Part shown: positions 7,724 to 16,658 of the stretch, piece by piece | Layout: each line of letters opens with the position of its first letter | Numbering within the stretch: the stretch's first letter is position 1 | Source of the DNA: Dietzia natronolimnaea | GTDB lineage: Bacteria; Actinomycetota; Actinomycetes; Mycobacteriales; Mycobacteriaceae | Assembly: GCF_039525805.1 (NCBI RefSeq) | Contig: NZ_BAAAHZ010000019.1 | Length of the DNA: 64,000 nucleotides | Strand: one strand, 5' to 3' | Program-made: the position numbers and the translations under genes | The notes under the pieces: model-generated | What the model saw: the letters and a program-made list of their open reading frames with translations, nothing else | What the model was told of the DNA's origin: nothing | The model's database searches: none

Positions 7724-9561
7724 CCGGTCCTCCTCCAGGTGGGTGCGGTGTCGAAGACGTCGGAGACCATCGGCGGTGCGGCGTCGACGCCGCCGCGCCC
7801 CGTGCCCGTCACCTCGACGCCGTCGTCGGCGAGCAGCAGGCCCGGCCGGACCAGCGGGATCCGGAGGGCGTGGTCGGCGACCAGGTCGCCCGCCGCGGTG
7901 AGGTCGGGACCCTCCGAGTCGTCGCCCAGCCCGAGGGCGCGGTCCAGCGCGGGGTCGCACACCCCGGAGACCCCGCTGGCGCGTGCCGGGGCGGAGGTCC
8001 CGATGGTGCGGGGCGGCGTACTCGTGGTGGGGGTGGTCGTCTCGGCGGTCCCCATCGGATCGGTGCGCGCCGTCGTGGTGGTCCCGGTGTCGGGCTCCGG
8101 CGGGACGAGGCTGGTGACCGTGGTGAGCGGCCGGGTCGGGGCGGTGCGGCCGCCCGTGGTGGGGCTCGTGGACGGGGCGGGGGCGCAGGCGAACCTGGAC
8201 ACCGCCGCGACCTCGGGGCGCCCGTCGACCCGTTGCCATCCCACCACCGCGTCGACCAGACCGTGCGGGAGCGCGTCGCCGTACAGGGCGACCGCGTCGA
8301 GCTCCCAGACCCGGGCGCCGATGCCCGCGCCGCGCAGCTGGTCCGCGATGGTGAACGCCGCGGTGAGCGCCCGGTCGTCCTCGGCCTCCACCCCGAGCGT
8401 CACGCTCAACGGGTCGTCGTCGCGCTCCCATCGCGCCCCGGTGCGGGTGAACCCCGCGTCGCGGAGCGCCCGCTCCACGGCGGCCCCGTCGCCGGTCGTG
8501 GTGCTGGCTGACCCCGGCTGGAACGGGTAGGTCGTGACGGCCGGGTCGGACTGTCCGGTGACGATCCGACCGACCACCTCGGGGTCCACCGCCGCCGTGA
8601 GGCCGCGCCGCACCGCCGGGTCGCGGACCGCCGGGGCGACGGTGTTGAAGCCCAGTTCGAGTTGGGCCGAGGAGTCGACGGTCACGGCACGGACCCCGGG
8701 GACGGTGGCCGAGACGTCCGCGGCCAACGGTGTCGCCGAGACCATCGCGAGTGATCCCGGTCCTCCACGCAACGCCGCGCCGAGTTGTCCGGCCCCTGTC
8801 GCCCGCCGCACGAGGATCTGATCGAGTTCCGGCGCGCGCGCCCAGTACCGGTCGTTGCGCACGAACTCGATCTCGCCCCGACCGATGTCGGCGAACCGGA
8901 TCATGAACGGTCCCGCGCTCATCACGGGGAGGCCGGACATCGCGCCCTGGAAGCCGTCCGGGGCGTTCTTGAGGATGTGTCCGGGCAGCAGGTCGGCGAA
9001 CAGCGTCCGCCACTGCGTCGGTGGGGAGTCGAACACCACGTCGACGACCTTGCCCCCGGCGCCGGACCGCACCTCGACGATCTGCTCGTACCCGGCGGGG
9101 TCGACCACTCCGGGCTGGGTCGTCATCTGCCGCCACAGGTACTCGAAGTCCTCGGCCGCGACCGGCACCCCGTCGGTCCACTGCGCCAGCGGGTCGATCG
9201 TGTAGCGGATGGTCCGCGGGCTCCCCGGCAGGGGCTCGGCGGACACGAGGAGGTCGCGGTTGAGCACCGGCTCACCGCCCGGCCCGGGGACGAACGCGCT
9301 CGGGAGCAACAGGGAGGCGACCAGGTCCGTGTCGACTCCCTGATCGGCCAGGAGATGCGGGTTGAAGCCCGGGTCGACGCGGTCGAGGGCCAGCAGGACC
9401 CCGCCGCTGGATAGGCTGACGGACTCCCCGTCGGTACGCTCCTCCCCCACCACGGTGGGCGGAGGAGGATCGGCCACACACCCTGTGACGACGACGAGGG
9501 AGAGCACGGCTGCCAGAACGCCCGTGCCGCGCCGACGAACTGATGCCCCCCTCGTCGCCAC
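7720..9561 (-). CDS. lpqW: LpqW-like family 5 solute-binding lipoprotein
   Basis: Lipoprotein of 613 residues with a signal peptide ending VVVTGC (lipid-modified Cys28) and the family 5 (oligopeptide-type) binding-protein fold, seen in FNPHLL, YTIDPLAQWTDGVPVAAEDF and RNDRYW. Mycobacterial LpqW acts in the branch point of phosphatidylinositol-mannoside and lipoarabinomannan synthesis rather than in uptake, and no permease genes are adjacent here. Synteny typA-lpqW-mshB supports the name. A Thr/Pro-rich stretch at about residues 460-534 is flanked by Cys459 and Cys535. The GTG start lies 11 bases after the typA stop. Confidence 0.82.
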   Translation of the reverse strand: MATRGASVRRRGTGVLAAVLSLVVVTGCVADPPPPTVVGEERTDGESVSLSSGGVLLALDRVDPGFNPHLLADQGVDTDLVASLLLPSAFVPGPGGEPVLNRDLLVSAEPLPGSPRTIRYTIDPLAQWTDGVPVAAEDFEYLWRQMTTQPGVVDPAGYEQIVEVRSGAGGKVVDVVFDSPPTQWRTLFADLLPGHILKNAPDGFQGAMSGLPVMSAGPFMIRFADIGRGEIEFVRNDRYWARAPELDQILVRRATGAGQLGAALRGGPGSLAMVSATPLAADVSATVPGVRAVTVDSSAQLELGFNTVAPAVRDPAVRRGLTAAVDPEVVGRIVTGQSDPAVTTYPFQPGSASTTTGDGAAVERALRDAGFTRTGARWERDDDPLSVTLGVEAEDDRALTAAFTIADQLRGAGIGARVWELDAVALYGDALPHGLVDAVVGWQRVDGRPEVAAVSRFACAPAPSTSPTTGGRTAPTRPLTTVTSLVPPEPDTGTTTTARTDPMGTAETTTPTTSTPPRTIGTSAPARASGVSGVCDPALDRALGLGDDSEGPDLTAAGDLVADHALRIPLVRPGLLLADDGVEVTGTGRGGVDAAPPMVSDVFDTAPTWRRTG

Positions 9562-9572
9562 CAGGGTCCTCG

Positions 9573-11495
9573 TCAGTTGACCGACTGCTGCTCGCGCGAC
9601 TTGGACTTGCTGCGGGCCTTGGCCCGCTCATTGGCGGTGAGCAGCACCTTGCGCACGCGGATCGCCTCCGGTCCGACCTCCACGCACTCGTCGCCGGCAC
9701 AGAACTCCATGGCCTCCTCCAGCGAGAGGTTGCGGGCCCTCTGCAGGGTCTCGGTCGTATCGGAGGAGGCCGCTCGCATGTTGGTGAGCTTCTTCTCCTT
9801 GGTGATGTTGACGTCCATGTCCTCGGATCGCGGGTTCTCGCCCACGACGACGCCCTCGTACACCTCGGAACCGGGCTCGATGAAGAAGTCGCCGCGGTCG
9901 GCCAGGCTGAGCAGCGCGAACGCGGTGGCCTTGCCGGCACGGTCGGCAACCAGTGAACCGGTGTGCCGCGAGCGGATCTCTCCGACCCAGGGCTCGTAGC
10001 CGGCCGACTCGGAGTTGGCGATCCCGGCGCCGCGCGTCTCGGTCATGAAGGTCGTGCGGAAGCCGATCAGCCCCCGGGCGGGCACCCGGAACTCCATCCG
10101 GACCCATCCGGATCCGTGGTTGCCCATCTGCTCCATGCGCCCCTTGCGGGCCGCCATGAGCTGGGTGACCGCGCCGAGGTACTCCTCGGGCACGTCGATG
10201 GTCATGTGCTCCATCGGCTCGTGGACCTTGCCGTCGACGACCCGGGTCACGACCTGCGGCTTGCCCACGGTGAGCTCGAAGCCCTCCCGGCGCATGGTCT
10301 CGACGAGGATGGACAGCGCCATCTCGCCGCGGCCCTGTACCTCCCAGTCGTCGGGGCGCGCGGTGTCGAGGACCTTGAGCGAGACGTTGCCCACGAGCTC
10401 CTGGTCGAGACGCGCCTTGACCATCCGCGCGGTGAGCTTGGTACCGCCGTTGCGGCCGGCGAGCGGGGAGGTGTTGACGCCGATGGTCATCGAGATCGCC
10501 GGCTCGTCGACGGTGATCGCGGGCAGCGCCACCGGGTTCTCCGGATCCGCGAGGGTGTCGCCGATCATGATGTCGCTGATCCCGGCCACCGCGACGATGT
10601 CGCCGGCCACGGCCTCGTCGGTGGGCATCCGCTCGACGCCCTTGGTCGCGAGGAGTTCCGAGATCCGCACGGACTTGGTCTCCTGACCGCCGTCGGGAAG
10701 GTTGTGGATCCACGCCACCTGCTGACCCTTGCGGAGACGGCCGTTGTGGATACGGACCAGACCGATACGACCGAGGAAGTTGGACGCGTCCAGGTTGGTC
10801 ACGTGGGCCTGCAGCGGCGCGTCGGCGTCACCGCGGGGCGCGGGGATCACGTCGTACAGGAGCGTGAAGAGCTCGTCGAGGTTCTCCCCGGCCGGTTCCT
10901 GGCCGTTGGCCGGCTGCGTGGTCGAGGCCTTACCGGCGCGCCCGGAGGCGAACACCACGGGCAGTTCGAGCGCGCGCTCGGCCGCGGCCTGGGCGTCCGG
11001 GTCCTCGAGATCGGAGGCGAGACCGATGAGGAGGTCCTGGGCGTCCTCGACGACCTCGTCGATGCGGGCGTCCGGACGGTCGGTCTTGTTGACGACGATG
11101 ATGACCGGCAGGGATGCCGCCAGCGCCTTGCGCAGGACGAACCGCGTCTGCGGCAGCGGGCCCTCCGAGGAGTCGATGAGCAGGACGACGCCGTCGACCA
11201 TGTTGAGGCCGCGCTCCACCTCGCCGCCGAAGTCGGCGTGGCCGGGGGTGTCGATGATGTTGAAGACGAGGTCGGCGCCGCCCGACCCTGCGCCGAGACG
11301 CCGCACCGACGTGTTCTTGGCCAGGATCGTGATGCCCTTCTCGCGCTCGAGGTCACCCGAGTCCATGACCCGGTCCACGAGCTCCGCGCGTTCGTCGAAC
11401 GCTCCGGACTGGCGCAGCATCGCGTCGACGAGTGTCGTCTTACCATGGTCGACGTGCGCGACGATGGCGACGTTGCGGAACTCGGTCAGGGCCAT
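9573..11495 (-). CDS. typA: ribosome-associated translational GTPase TypA/BipA
   Basis: Elongation-factor-like GTPase of 640 residues that binds the ribosome and helps subunit assembly and stress growth. G1 is AHVDHGKTT, followed by the switch region with EREKGITILAKN, G3 DTPGHADFGGEVER and G4 NKTDRPDAR. Domains II, III, V and the BipA-specific C-terminal part follow, including the RGLIGFRT segment. ATG 11495 is preceded by GGGAGAA. It is the first gene of the minus-strand run typA-lpqW-mshB. Confidence 0.95.
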   Translation of the reverse strand: MALTEFRNVAIVAHVDHGKTTLVDAMLRQSGAFDERAELVDRVMDSGDLEREKGITILAKNTSVRRLGAGSGGADLVFNIIDTPGHADFGGEVERGLNMVDGVVLLIDSSEGPLPQTRFVLRKALAASLPVIIVVNKTDRPDARIDEVVEDAQDLLIGLASDLEDPDAQAAAERALELPVVFASGRAGKASTTQPANGQEPAGENLDELFTLLYDVIPAPRGDADAPLQAHVTNLDASNFLGRIGLVRIHNGRLRKGQQVAWIHNLPDGGQETKSVRISELLATKGVERMPTDEAVAGDIVAVAGISDIMIGDTLADPENPVALPAITVDEPAISMTIGVNTSPLAGRNGGTKLTARMVKARLDQELVGNVSLKVLDTARPDDWEVQGRGEMALSILVETMRREGFELTVGKPQVVTRVVDGKVHEPMEHMTIDVPEEYLGAVTQLMAARKGRMEQMGNHGSGWVRMEFRVPARGLIGFRTTFMTETRGAGIANSESAGYEPWVGEIRSRHTGSLVADRAGKATAFALLSLADRGDFFIEPGSEVYEGVVVGENPRSEDMDVNITKEKKLTNMRAASSDTTETLQRARNLSLEEAMEFCAGDECVEVGPEAIRVRKVLLTANERAKARSKSKSREQQSVN

Positions 11496-11835
11496 ACGGT
11501 GGGTTCTCCCTCAGAGGCTTTCGGCGCCACGGGCGACTCTGTGGCCGCCGGGCGCGTGGTGGGAATCTGCGGGACTCCCGCGTGATCCACAAGCGCGTCC
11601 GGTCGAGCGCGCGTGCGTGACCACATTACCCGCATCGGCCTCCGGACAGTGATCCCGAGCGGGCGACGCCACACCCGCGGCGGCCACTGTTATTTACATC
11701 ACAAGTATCTTCTGCCACACTGGCCACAGACGCCACAGCAACCGGACCTCCGGTATCCACACCTGTAAACGTTGTGAGAACATCGAGCCGTCGATTGGTC
11801 GGCCCGCCGACCGGTCCGTCCGCCTCATCCGAAGA
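11496..11835. other. 340-base gene-free divergent region between typA and a secreted-protein gene
   Basis: Holds the start signals of both flanking genes. By eye there are two less GC-rich islands, around 11690-11715 and 11765-11790, that could be promoter cores for the plus-strand secreted-protein gene. I see no convincing -35/-10 pair, tRNA, riboswitch or coding frame with good start signals. Confidence 0.5.
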
Positions 11836-12528
11836 ATGGACTCGCCAGTGACCCGCCACTCGCTCAGGAACTCGTTCAGGACCCTAGGTCTCGGTGCAGT
11901 CGCCGCCATGGCCGTGTCGCTCGCCGTCCCCGCCTCCGCGAGCGCCCAGTCGCTGGACGAGCTGGGCCGCCCGACCGAGCCGGTGCTGCAGGCCATCGAG
12001 AACCTCTCCGAGCAGCAGTGGATCCCCGAGGAGACCCGGGGCACCATCGCCCGGCTGGTGGGCTTCTTCCGCGGGTCCGGCGAGCCGGGCACCCCGCTGC
12101 CCGAGAACGGTCCGGTGATCGCGCAGTTCGCCTACCCGACCATCATGCAGAACTGCATCGACGGGGAACAGACCGCGGTCGGGGCCGCCACCGCCGTGCC
12201 GGGGCCCGCCGGCCTGCCCCTGCCCGGCATCCCGGGCGGCCACCTCGGCTTCATCTTCACCGCCCTCGGCACCGAGGGCGTCGCACCCCAGCAGGTGCAG
12301 CCCATGACCGTGGACTGGTTCAACATCAACAACGGTCGCCGCGGCACCACCGTGCTCAGCTACAACGGGATCAACGCGGGCGGACCGGCGACCCTCAACG
12401 GTGTCGCCGACACCGGCCCGGGGCAGGTGCTGATGCTCCTGCAGGGCGGCGTCACCACCACCCTCGCCGGCGGCGGGACCTCCAATTGTGTCTCACTGCC
12501 GTTGGTGGGTTCCGCGTTCGTCCCGTGA
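11836..12528 (+). CDS. secreted protein of unknown function
   Basis: Exported protein of 230 residues. A signal peptide covers about residues 1-37 with a hydrophobic core GLGAVAAMAVSLAVP and an ASA cut site before Gln38. The mature part has an all-beta look, rich in Gly, Thr and Val (GPVIAQFAYPTIMQNC, TTLAGGG), with two cysteines (in QNC and SNC) that could form a disulfide. I do not recognise an enzyme motif; proteins like this are common in mycolic-acid actinobacteria. A GTG at 11848 is another possible start. The stop overlaps an alternative start of the sirtuin gene. Confidence 0.72.
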   Translation: MDSPVTRHSLRNSFRTLGLGAVAAMAVSLAVPASASAQSLDELGRPTEPVLQAIENLSEQQWIPEETRGTIARLVGFFRGSGEPGTPLPENGPVIAQFAYPTIMQNCIDGEQTAVGAATAVPGPAGLPLPGIPGGHLGFIFTALGTEGVAPQQVQPMTVDWFNINNGRRGTTVLSYNGINAGGPATLNGVADTGPGQVLMLLQGGVTTTLAGGGTSNCVSLPLVGSAFVP

Positions 12529-12566
12529 TCAGCGACGGCGTGGGGTCCGACCGGCCCCACCCCGAC

Positions 12567-13295
12567 ATGAGCAAGGCCCGTCTCGCCCTCGGCGACGGCG
12601 GGCCTCTCGTCGTTCTGACGGGTGCCGGGATGAGTGCGGAGAGCGGGGTGCCCACCTTCCGCGACGCCCGGACGGGACTGTGGGCACGCCACGACCCCGC
12701 CGACCTCGCGACCCCGGAGGCCTGGGACCGCGACCGGGACTCCGTGTGGGCCTGGTATCGCTGGCGCGAGCGCCTCGTCGGATGCGCCGAGCCGAATGCC
12801 GGTCATCTCGCGATCGCCCGCGCCGCCCGGGACCGCAGCGTCACGGTGGTGACCCAGAACGTCGACGACCTGCACGAGCGCGCGGGTTCCGCCGGGGTGC
12901 ACCATCTCCACGGCAGCCTCTTCGCGCACCGGTGTGACGAGTGTGGGGCCCCGATGGAGGTGGGGCCGCCGCCGGCGGACCCCGTGGACCGGCTCGCGCC
13001 GCCCGACTGCCCGCGATGCGGCGGACGGGCCAGGCCGGGAGTGGTCTGGTTCGGCGAGATGCTCCCCCGGCAGCCCTGGGACGCCGCGGTGTCCGCGATC
13101 TCCGCCGCGACCGCGGTCCTGGTCGTCGGCACCTCCGGTCTCGTCCATCCCGCCGCGTCGCTCCCCGGCATCGCCGTCGACCTCGGGATCCCGGTCGTCG
13201 AGGTCAACCCCGATCCCTCCGGCCTCACGGACGGGGTGACGGTCCACCTCCGTGACACCGCCGCGGCGGCTCTCCCGACTCTTCTGGCGCCCTGA
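12567..13295 (+). CDS. NAD-dependent protein deacylase, Sir2 class III (CobB-like)
   Basis: Sirtuin of 242 residues that removes acyl groups from lysines using NAD. Marks in order: GAGMSAESGVPTFR (NAD pocket, residues 19-32), TQNVDDLHERAG, the catalytic His in HHLHGSLF, zinc Cys pairs CDECG and CPRCGG, and GTSGLVHPA. Tyr64 and Arg67 match the YxxR pair that binds succinyl or malonyl lysine in SIRT5 and CobB, so desuccinylase activity is likely. ATG 12567 is chosen for family length; a GTG at 12525 that overlaps the preceding stop is also in frame, and neither has a strong ribosome site. Confidence 0.87.
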   Translation: MSKARLALGDGGPLVVLTGAGMSAESGVPTFRDARTGLWARHDPADLATPEAWDRDRDSVWAWYRWRERLVGCAEPNAGHLAIARAARDRSVTVVTQNVDDLHERAGSAGVHHLHGSLFAHRCDECGAPMEVGPPPADPVDRLAPPDCPRCGGRARPGVVWFGEMLPRQPWDAAVSAISAATAVLVVGTSGLVHPAASLPGIAVDLGIPVVEVNPDPSGLTDGVTVHLRDTAAAALPTLLAP

Positions 13296-13443
13296 CCGAG
13301 GCTCACCTCGCCGGGACCGCTTGACAGGTCGCGGAACCGGCGCGGCGGGACCCCGGCAGCGCTAGCGTGTGCTCAGCGGAAACACTCACCACCACGTTCC
13401 CGCCTCCCCCGATCCCGGGGAGTACACCACCGGAGGTCAATCC

Positions 13444-14271
13444 ATGTCCGACTCGTCCCCGCGCACCCCGTCCGCACCGTCCCCCGGCACCCCGTCCGAC
13501 ACGTCCCCCGGCACCCCGTCCGGGACGGCGGTGATCGCGGCCGAGGTGATCGGCACCTTCTGGCTGGTACTGGGAGGGTGCGGCACGGCGGTGTTCGCCG
13601 CCGTCCAGGTCGCCACCGCAGACACCGGAGACGTCCCCGTGGGCGTCGGCTACCTCGGTGTCTCCCTGGCCTTCGGCCTGACCGTCCTGACCGGCGTGTA
13701 CGCGCTCGGCCACATCTCCGGCGGCCACTTCAACCCGGCCGTCACCGTCGGCGCCGCCATCGCCGGGCGCCTCCCCTGGGCCAAGGCCCCCGTCTACATC
13801 GTCAGCCAGGTCGTCGGCGGTCTGGTCGCGGGAGCACTGATCCTCGTCGTGGCCAAGGGCAAGGACGGATTCGAGGCGACCGGCCACATGGCCGCCAACG
13901 GCTTCGGCGCCAACTCCCCGGACGGGTACGGCCTGCTCTCGGCCCTGATCATCGAGGTCGTGCTGACCGCGATCTTCATCTGGGTGATCCTCGGAGCCAC
14001 CGATCGCCGCGCCCCCGCCGGCTTCGCACCCCTGGCGATCGGGCTGACGCTGACGTTGATCCATCTCATCTCGATACCCATCACCAACACCTCGGTGAAC
14101 CCGGCCCGCTCGACCGCCGTGGCCTTCTTCAACGGCGACGGGGCCGTCGGTCAGCTGTGGCTCTTCTGGGTGGCCCCGATCCTCGGCGCGCTCATCGCCG
14201 GCGCCCTGTACGGTCCCCTGTTCGGCGAGCGGGTGAAGAACGCCCGGGTCACCACCGGCGCCGCCGCCTGA
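13444..14271 (+). CDS. aqpZ: aquaporin Z-type water channel
   Basis: MIP-family channel of 275 residues with six membrane helices and both pore motifs: HFNPAVTVG and NPARSTAVAF. The stretch LIHLISIPITNTSVNPARS matches the water-selective AqpZ type, including the pore His and Arg. The first 30 residues are a polar tail built from Ser/Thr-Pro-Gly repeats (SPGTPS twice), unusual for AqpZ. ATG 13444 follows a clear GGAGGT. It is monocistronic and faces a long hairpin shared with the next minus-strand gene. Confidence 0.92.
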   Translation: MSDSSPRTPSAPSPGTPSDTSPGTPSGTAVIAAEVIGTFWLVLGGCGTAVFAAVQVATADTGDVPVGVGYLGVSLAFGLTVLTGVYALGHISGGHFNPAVTVGAAIAGRLPWAKAPVYIVSQVVGGLVAGALILVVAKGKDGFEATGHMAANGFGANSPDGYGLLSALIIEVVLTAIFIWVILGATDRRAPAGFAPLAIGLTLTLIHLISIPITNTSVNPARSTAVAFFNGDGAVGQLWLFWVAPILGALIAGALYGPLFGERVKNARVTTGAAA

Positions 14272-14283
14272 CCACCCGGGAAT

Positions 14284-14326
14284 GACTGCAGGGCCCGCGG
14301 GATCATCTCCCGCGGGCCCTGCAGTC
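14284..14326. terminator. bidirectional hairpin, perfect 19-bp stem
   Basis: Bases 14284-14302 pair perfectly with 14308-14326 around the loop TCATC. It lies 12 bases after the aqpZ stop and 18 bases after the end of the convergent minus-strand gene, so it can end transcription from both sides. There is no T-tract, as is usual in actinobacteria. Confidence 0.75.
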
Positions 14327-14344
14327 GGTCCGACGTACCGGGGG

Positions 14345-15172
14345 TCAGCGCCCCTGCTCGTCCCGTCGGTTCCGTCCCAACACCTTGTCCACGACGCCCG
14401 GCTCCCGGTCCGGGTGGGCGGCCGGATCGACGTCGTGGGGGTGACGCCCCGTCCGGTCGTCACCGACGCCACCATCGACGCCACGACCCCCGAGCCCGGG
14501 GTCACCGGTCGTCGCCCCGCGGTCACCGATCGCGGATCCGCCGGCCCCGTGGATGCCGGTGTCATGGGTGCCGGTGTCATGAGTGCCGGGACCCTGCGAC
14601 CCGTCAGACCTGGAGTGCCGGCCACCGGCGTCCGCGATGTCGCCGGTGGCGCCGCCGGTCAGGCCTCCGGCGCCGGCACCGGTCGCACCGGCGGTGGTGG
14701 CACCGCCGGCCGTGGAGGCGCCGCCGCGCACGTCGGTCCGACCGGACTCGTCCGTCACCGGGTTGCGGTCACCGGTCCGGCCGGGCGCATCGGCGTGGCC
14801 CGGCGCATCGGTGCGGCCGGGAGCGTCTGCGCGGTGTTTGGGATCGAGCTTGTCCGCGTGCTGCTCCATGCGGCGCACGTCCTGACGCTGCTCGTCGACG
14901 ACCGAACGGTGCTGCTCGGCCTCCGACCGCAGGCGATCCGCCTCCGCGGCCTTGGCCTTGGCCTCCTGCTCCGCCGCACCCGCGCGGTGCTCCTGCTCAC
15001 GGGCCACGGAGTGCTGACGCTCCAGCTGCTGCTCCCGCTCCCGGGCGTCCTTACGCAGTTCGGCCGCCTCGCCGAGCTTCTTCCTGTTGCTGTTCCTCGC
15101 GGCCAACGCGATCAACGCGATGACCACGACCACTGCGACCACCCCGATGACGATCCAGATGATGGGGTCCAT
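14345..15172 (-). CDS. membrane-anchored coiled-coil protein with repetitive Gly/Asp-rich tail
   Basis: Product of 275 residues. Residues 4-25 form one strong N-terminal membrane helix (IIWIVIGVVAVVVVIALIAL). Residues 30-110 are rich in Glu, Arg, Gln and Ala with a heptad look (coiled coil). The rest is low complexity: repeats of DAPGRT/ADAPGHA, Gly/Ala/Thr runs and a GTHDT repeat, probably disordered. No enzyme motif is seen. It resembles the short single-helix proteins of actinobacteria that act as membrane scaffolds, but that is only an impression. ATG 15172 has GGAGG about eight bases upstream. Confidence 0.65.
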   Translation of the reverse strand: MDPIIWIVIGVVAVVVVIALIALAARNSNRKKLGEAAELRKDAREREQQLERQHSVAREQEHRAGAAEQEAKAKAAEADRLRSEAEQHRSVVDEQRQDVRRMEQHADKLDPKHRADAPGRTDAPGHADAPGRTGDRNPVTDESGRTDVRGGASTAGGATTAGATGAGAGGLTGGATGDIADAGGRHSRSDGSQGPGTHDTGTHDTGIHGAGGSAIGDRGATTGDPGLGGRGVDGGVGDDRTGRHPHDVDPAAHPDREPGVVDKVLGRNRRDEQGR

Positions 15173-15311
15173 AATTTCCTCCGATGTCAGGGGTCACATT
15201 CCACCGGAAACGTAACCCCCCTCCGGGCCCCCTGCCACCGGTCGACCCACGTGGACACCGCGAACGTGGACACCGCGCACGTGGCGCCGGTGGGCCGTCG
15301 GGGATCCGGCC

Positions 15312-16607
15312 CTAGTGCACGGTCCGCGGCAACAGCCCGGCGTCGCGGGCCTCCCGACTCAGCCGCTCGCGGTGGTCCGGGTGGGCGATCGCGATCAGTG
15401 CGGCGGCGCGGTCGGACACCGACCGACCCCTGAGCGTGGCGATCCCGTACTCGGTCACGACGTTCTCGATGATGTTCTTATGGGTGGTCACCGGGCTCCC
15501 GGGCGTCAACGAGAGCGTGATCCGGCTGATACCGCCGGAGGTCTGGGACGGGGTGACGATGAACCCGTGGCCACCGGGTGAGAACCTGCAGCCCCTCGCG
15601 AAGTCCGCCTGACCACCGGCTCCGGACCAGTACCGTCCACCGATCGTCTCCGATGCCGCCTGCCCGTAGAGGTCGACCTCGCTCGTGGCGTTGACCGAAT
15701 GGAGATTGTGCTCCTGACCGATCACGCGCGGGTCGTTGACGATGTCCACCGGGAGCATGGCGACCGACGGGTTGTTGTGCAGCCAGTCCATGAGCTTCTG
15801 CGACCCCACCGCGAAGGTGGTGACGTGCTTGAACGGCCGGCCGGTCTTCCGTGATCCGTCGATGACGCCGGCGTCCACGAGGTCCATCACGCCGTCCGAC
15901 AGCGCCTCGGTGTGGATCCCCAGGTTCTCGTGCCCGGTGAGCCGCGACAGCACCGCGTTGGGGAGCTTGCCGACCCCCAGTTGCAGACAGGCCCCGTCCG
16001 GCACCCGCTCGGCGATGTGGTCGGCGATCGCGTGCTCGATCTCGCCGGGCACGGGCGGCTCGATCGAGATCATCGGGGCGTCGTTCCGCGTCACGCCCAC
16101 GACCTGGGAGATGTGGATGTGGTTGCGCCCGAAGGTCCGGGGCATGTTGGCGTTGACCTCGACGAAGAACGGCACCTGTCCGATGAAGGACGCCACGTAG
16201 TCGGCGTTGGTGCCCATCGAGAAGAACCCGTGCTCGTCGATCTCGGAGACCGTGGTCACGGCGAGGCCGGGCGGGCTGAACTCACGCAGGGTCGCCGGCA
16301 CCTGCGCGAAGTCGACCGGAACGAGATCGCACGTGCCCTCGTGGAAGTTCTTCCGCGAACCGGGACCGAGGAAGTAGTCCACGTGCCGGAGCCTGCCCGG
16401 GTACGCACCCTCCATGAAGGGCAGCGATTCCCAGGGGTCCATGTGGTGGATGGTGACGCCGGAGAACCCCTCGGCCCCCGCGTCGAGGGCGCGCAGCAAC
16501 GCCGGGGGCGCCGCGTTCTGGATCGGCGAGATGATGTGCATCCCCGGGGTGACGTGATCGAGCACCGCCTCGGCGGGCAGCTCTTCGTAGTGGATGTCCT
16601 TGATCAC
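15312..16607 (-). CDS. acetyl-CoA hydrolase / acetate-type CoA-transferase
   Basis: Class I-like CoA-transferase of 431 residues in the acetyl-CoA hydrolase / 4-hydroxybutyrate CoA-transferase group. The C-terminal half shows LGVGKLPNAVLSRL, GSQKLMDWLHNNP, NATSEVDLYGQ with the predicted catalytic Glu, and SGAGGQADFARG. It could move CoA between acetate, succinate or propionate, or hydrolyse acyl-CoA; substrate cannot be told from sequence. It is 51 bases downstream of the LLM oxidoreductase gene on the same strand, so they may share a transcript. Confidence 0.85.
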   Translation of the reverse strand: MIKDIHYEELPAEAVLDHVTPGMHIISPIQNAAPPALLRALDAGAEGFSGVTIHHMDPWESLPFMEGAYPGRLRHVDYFLGPGSRKNFHEGTCDLVPVDFAQVPATLREFSPPGLAVTTVSEIDEHGFFSMGTNADYVASFIGQVPFFVEVNANMPRTFGRNHIHISQVVGVTRNDAPMISIEPPVPGEIEHAIADHIAERVPDGACLQLGVGKLPNAVLSRLTGHENLGIHTEALSDGVMDLVDAGVIDGSRKTGRPFKHVTTFAVGSQKLMDWLHNNPSVAMLPVDIVNDPRVIGQEHNLHSVNATSEVDLYGQAASETIGGRYWSGAGGQADFARGCRFSPGGHGFIVTPSQTSGGISRITLSLTPGSPVTTHKNIIENVVTEYGIATLRGRSVSDRAAALIAIAHPDHRERLSREARDAGLLPRTVH

Positions 16608-16658
16608 GGTCGCACTCCGGTGGTCGGGGATGGTGGGGACGTCCGCCCGGCGGGCGGG

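Noticed and set aside
14284..14326. Inverted repeat as the end of a mobile element
   Set aside because: It has a 5-base loop, no target duplication and no transposase; it fits a two-way terminator.
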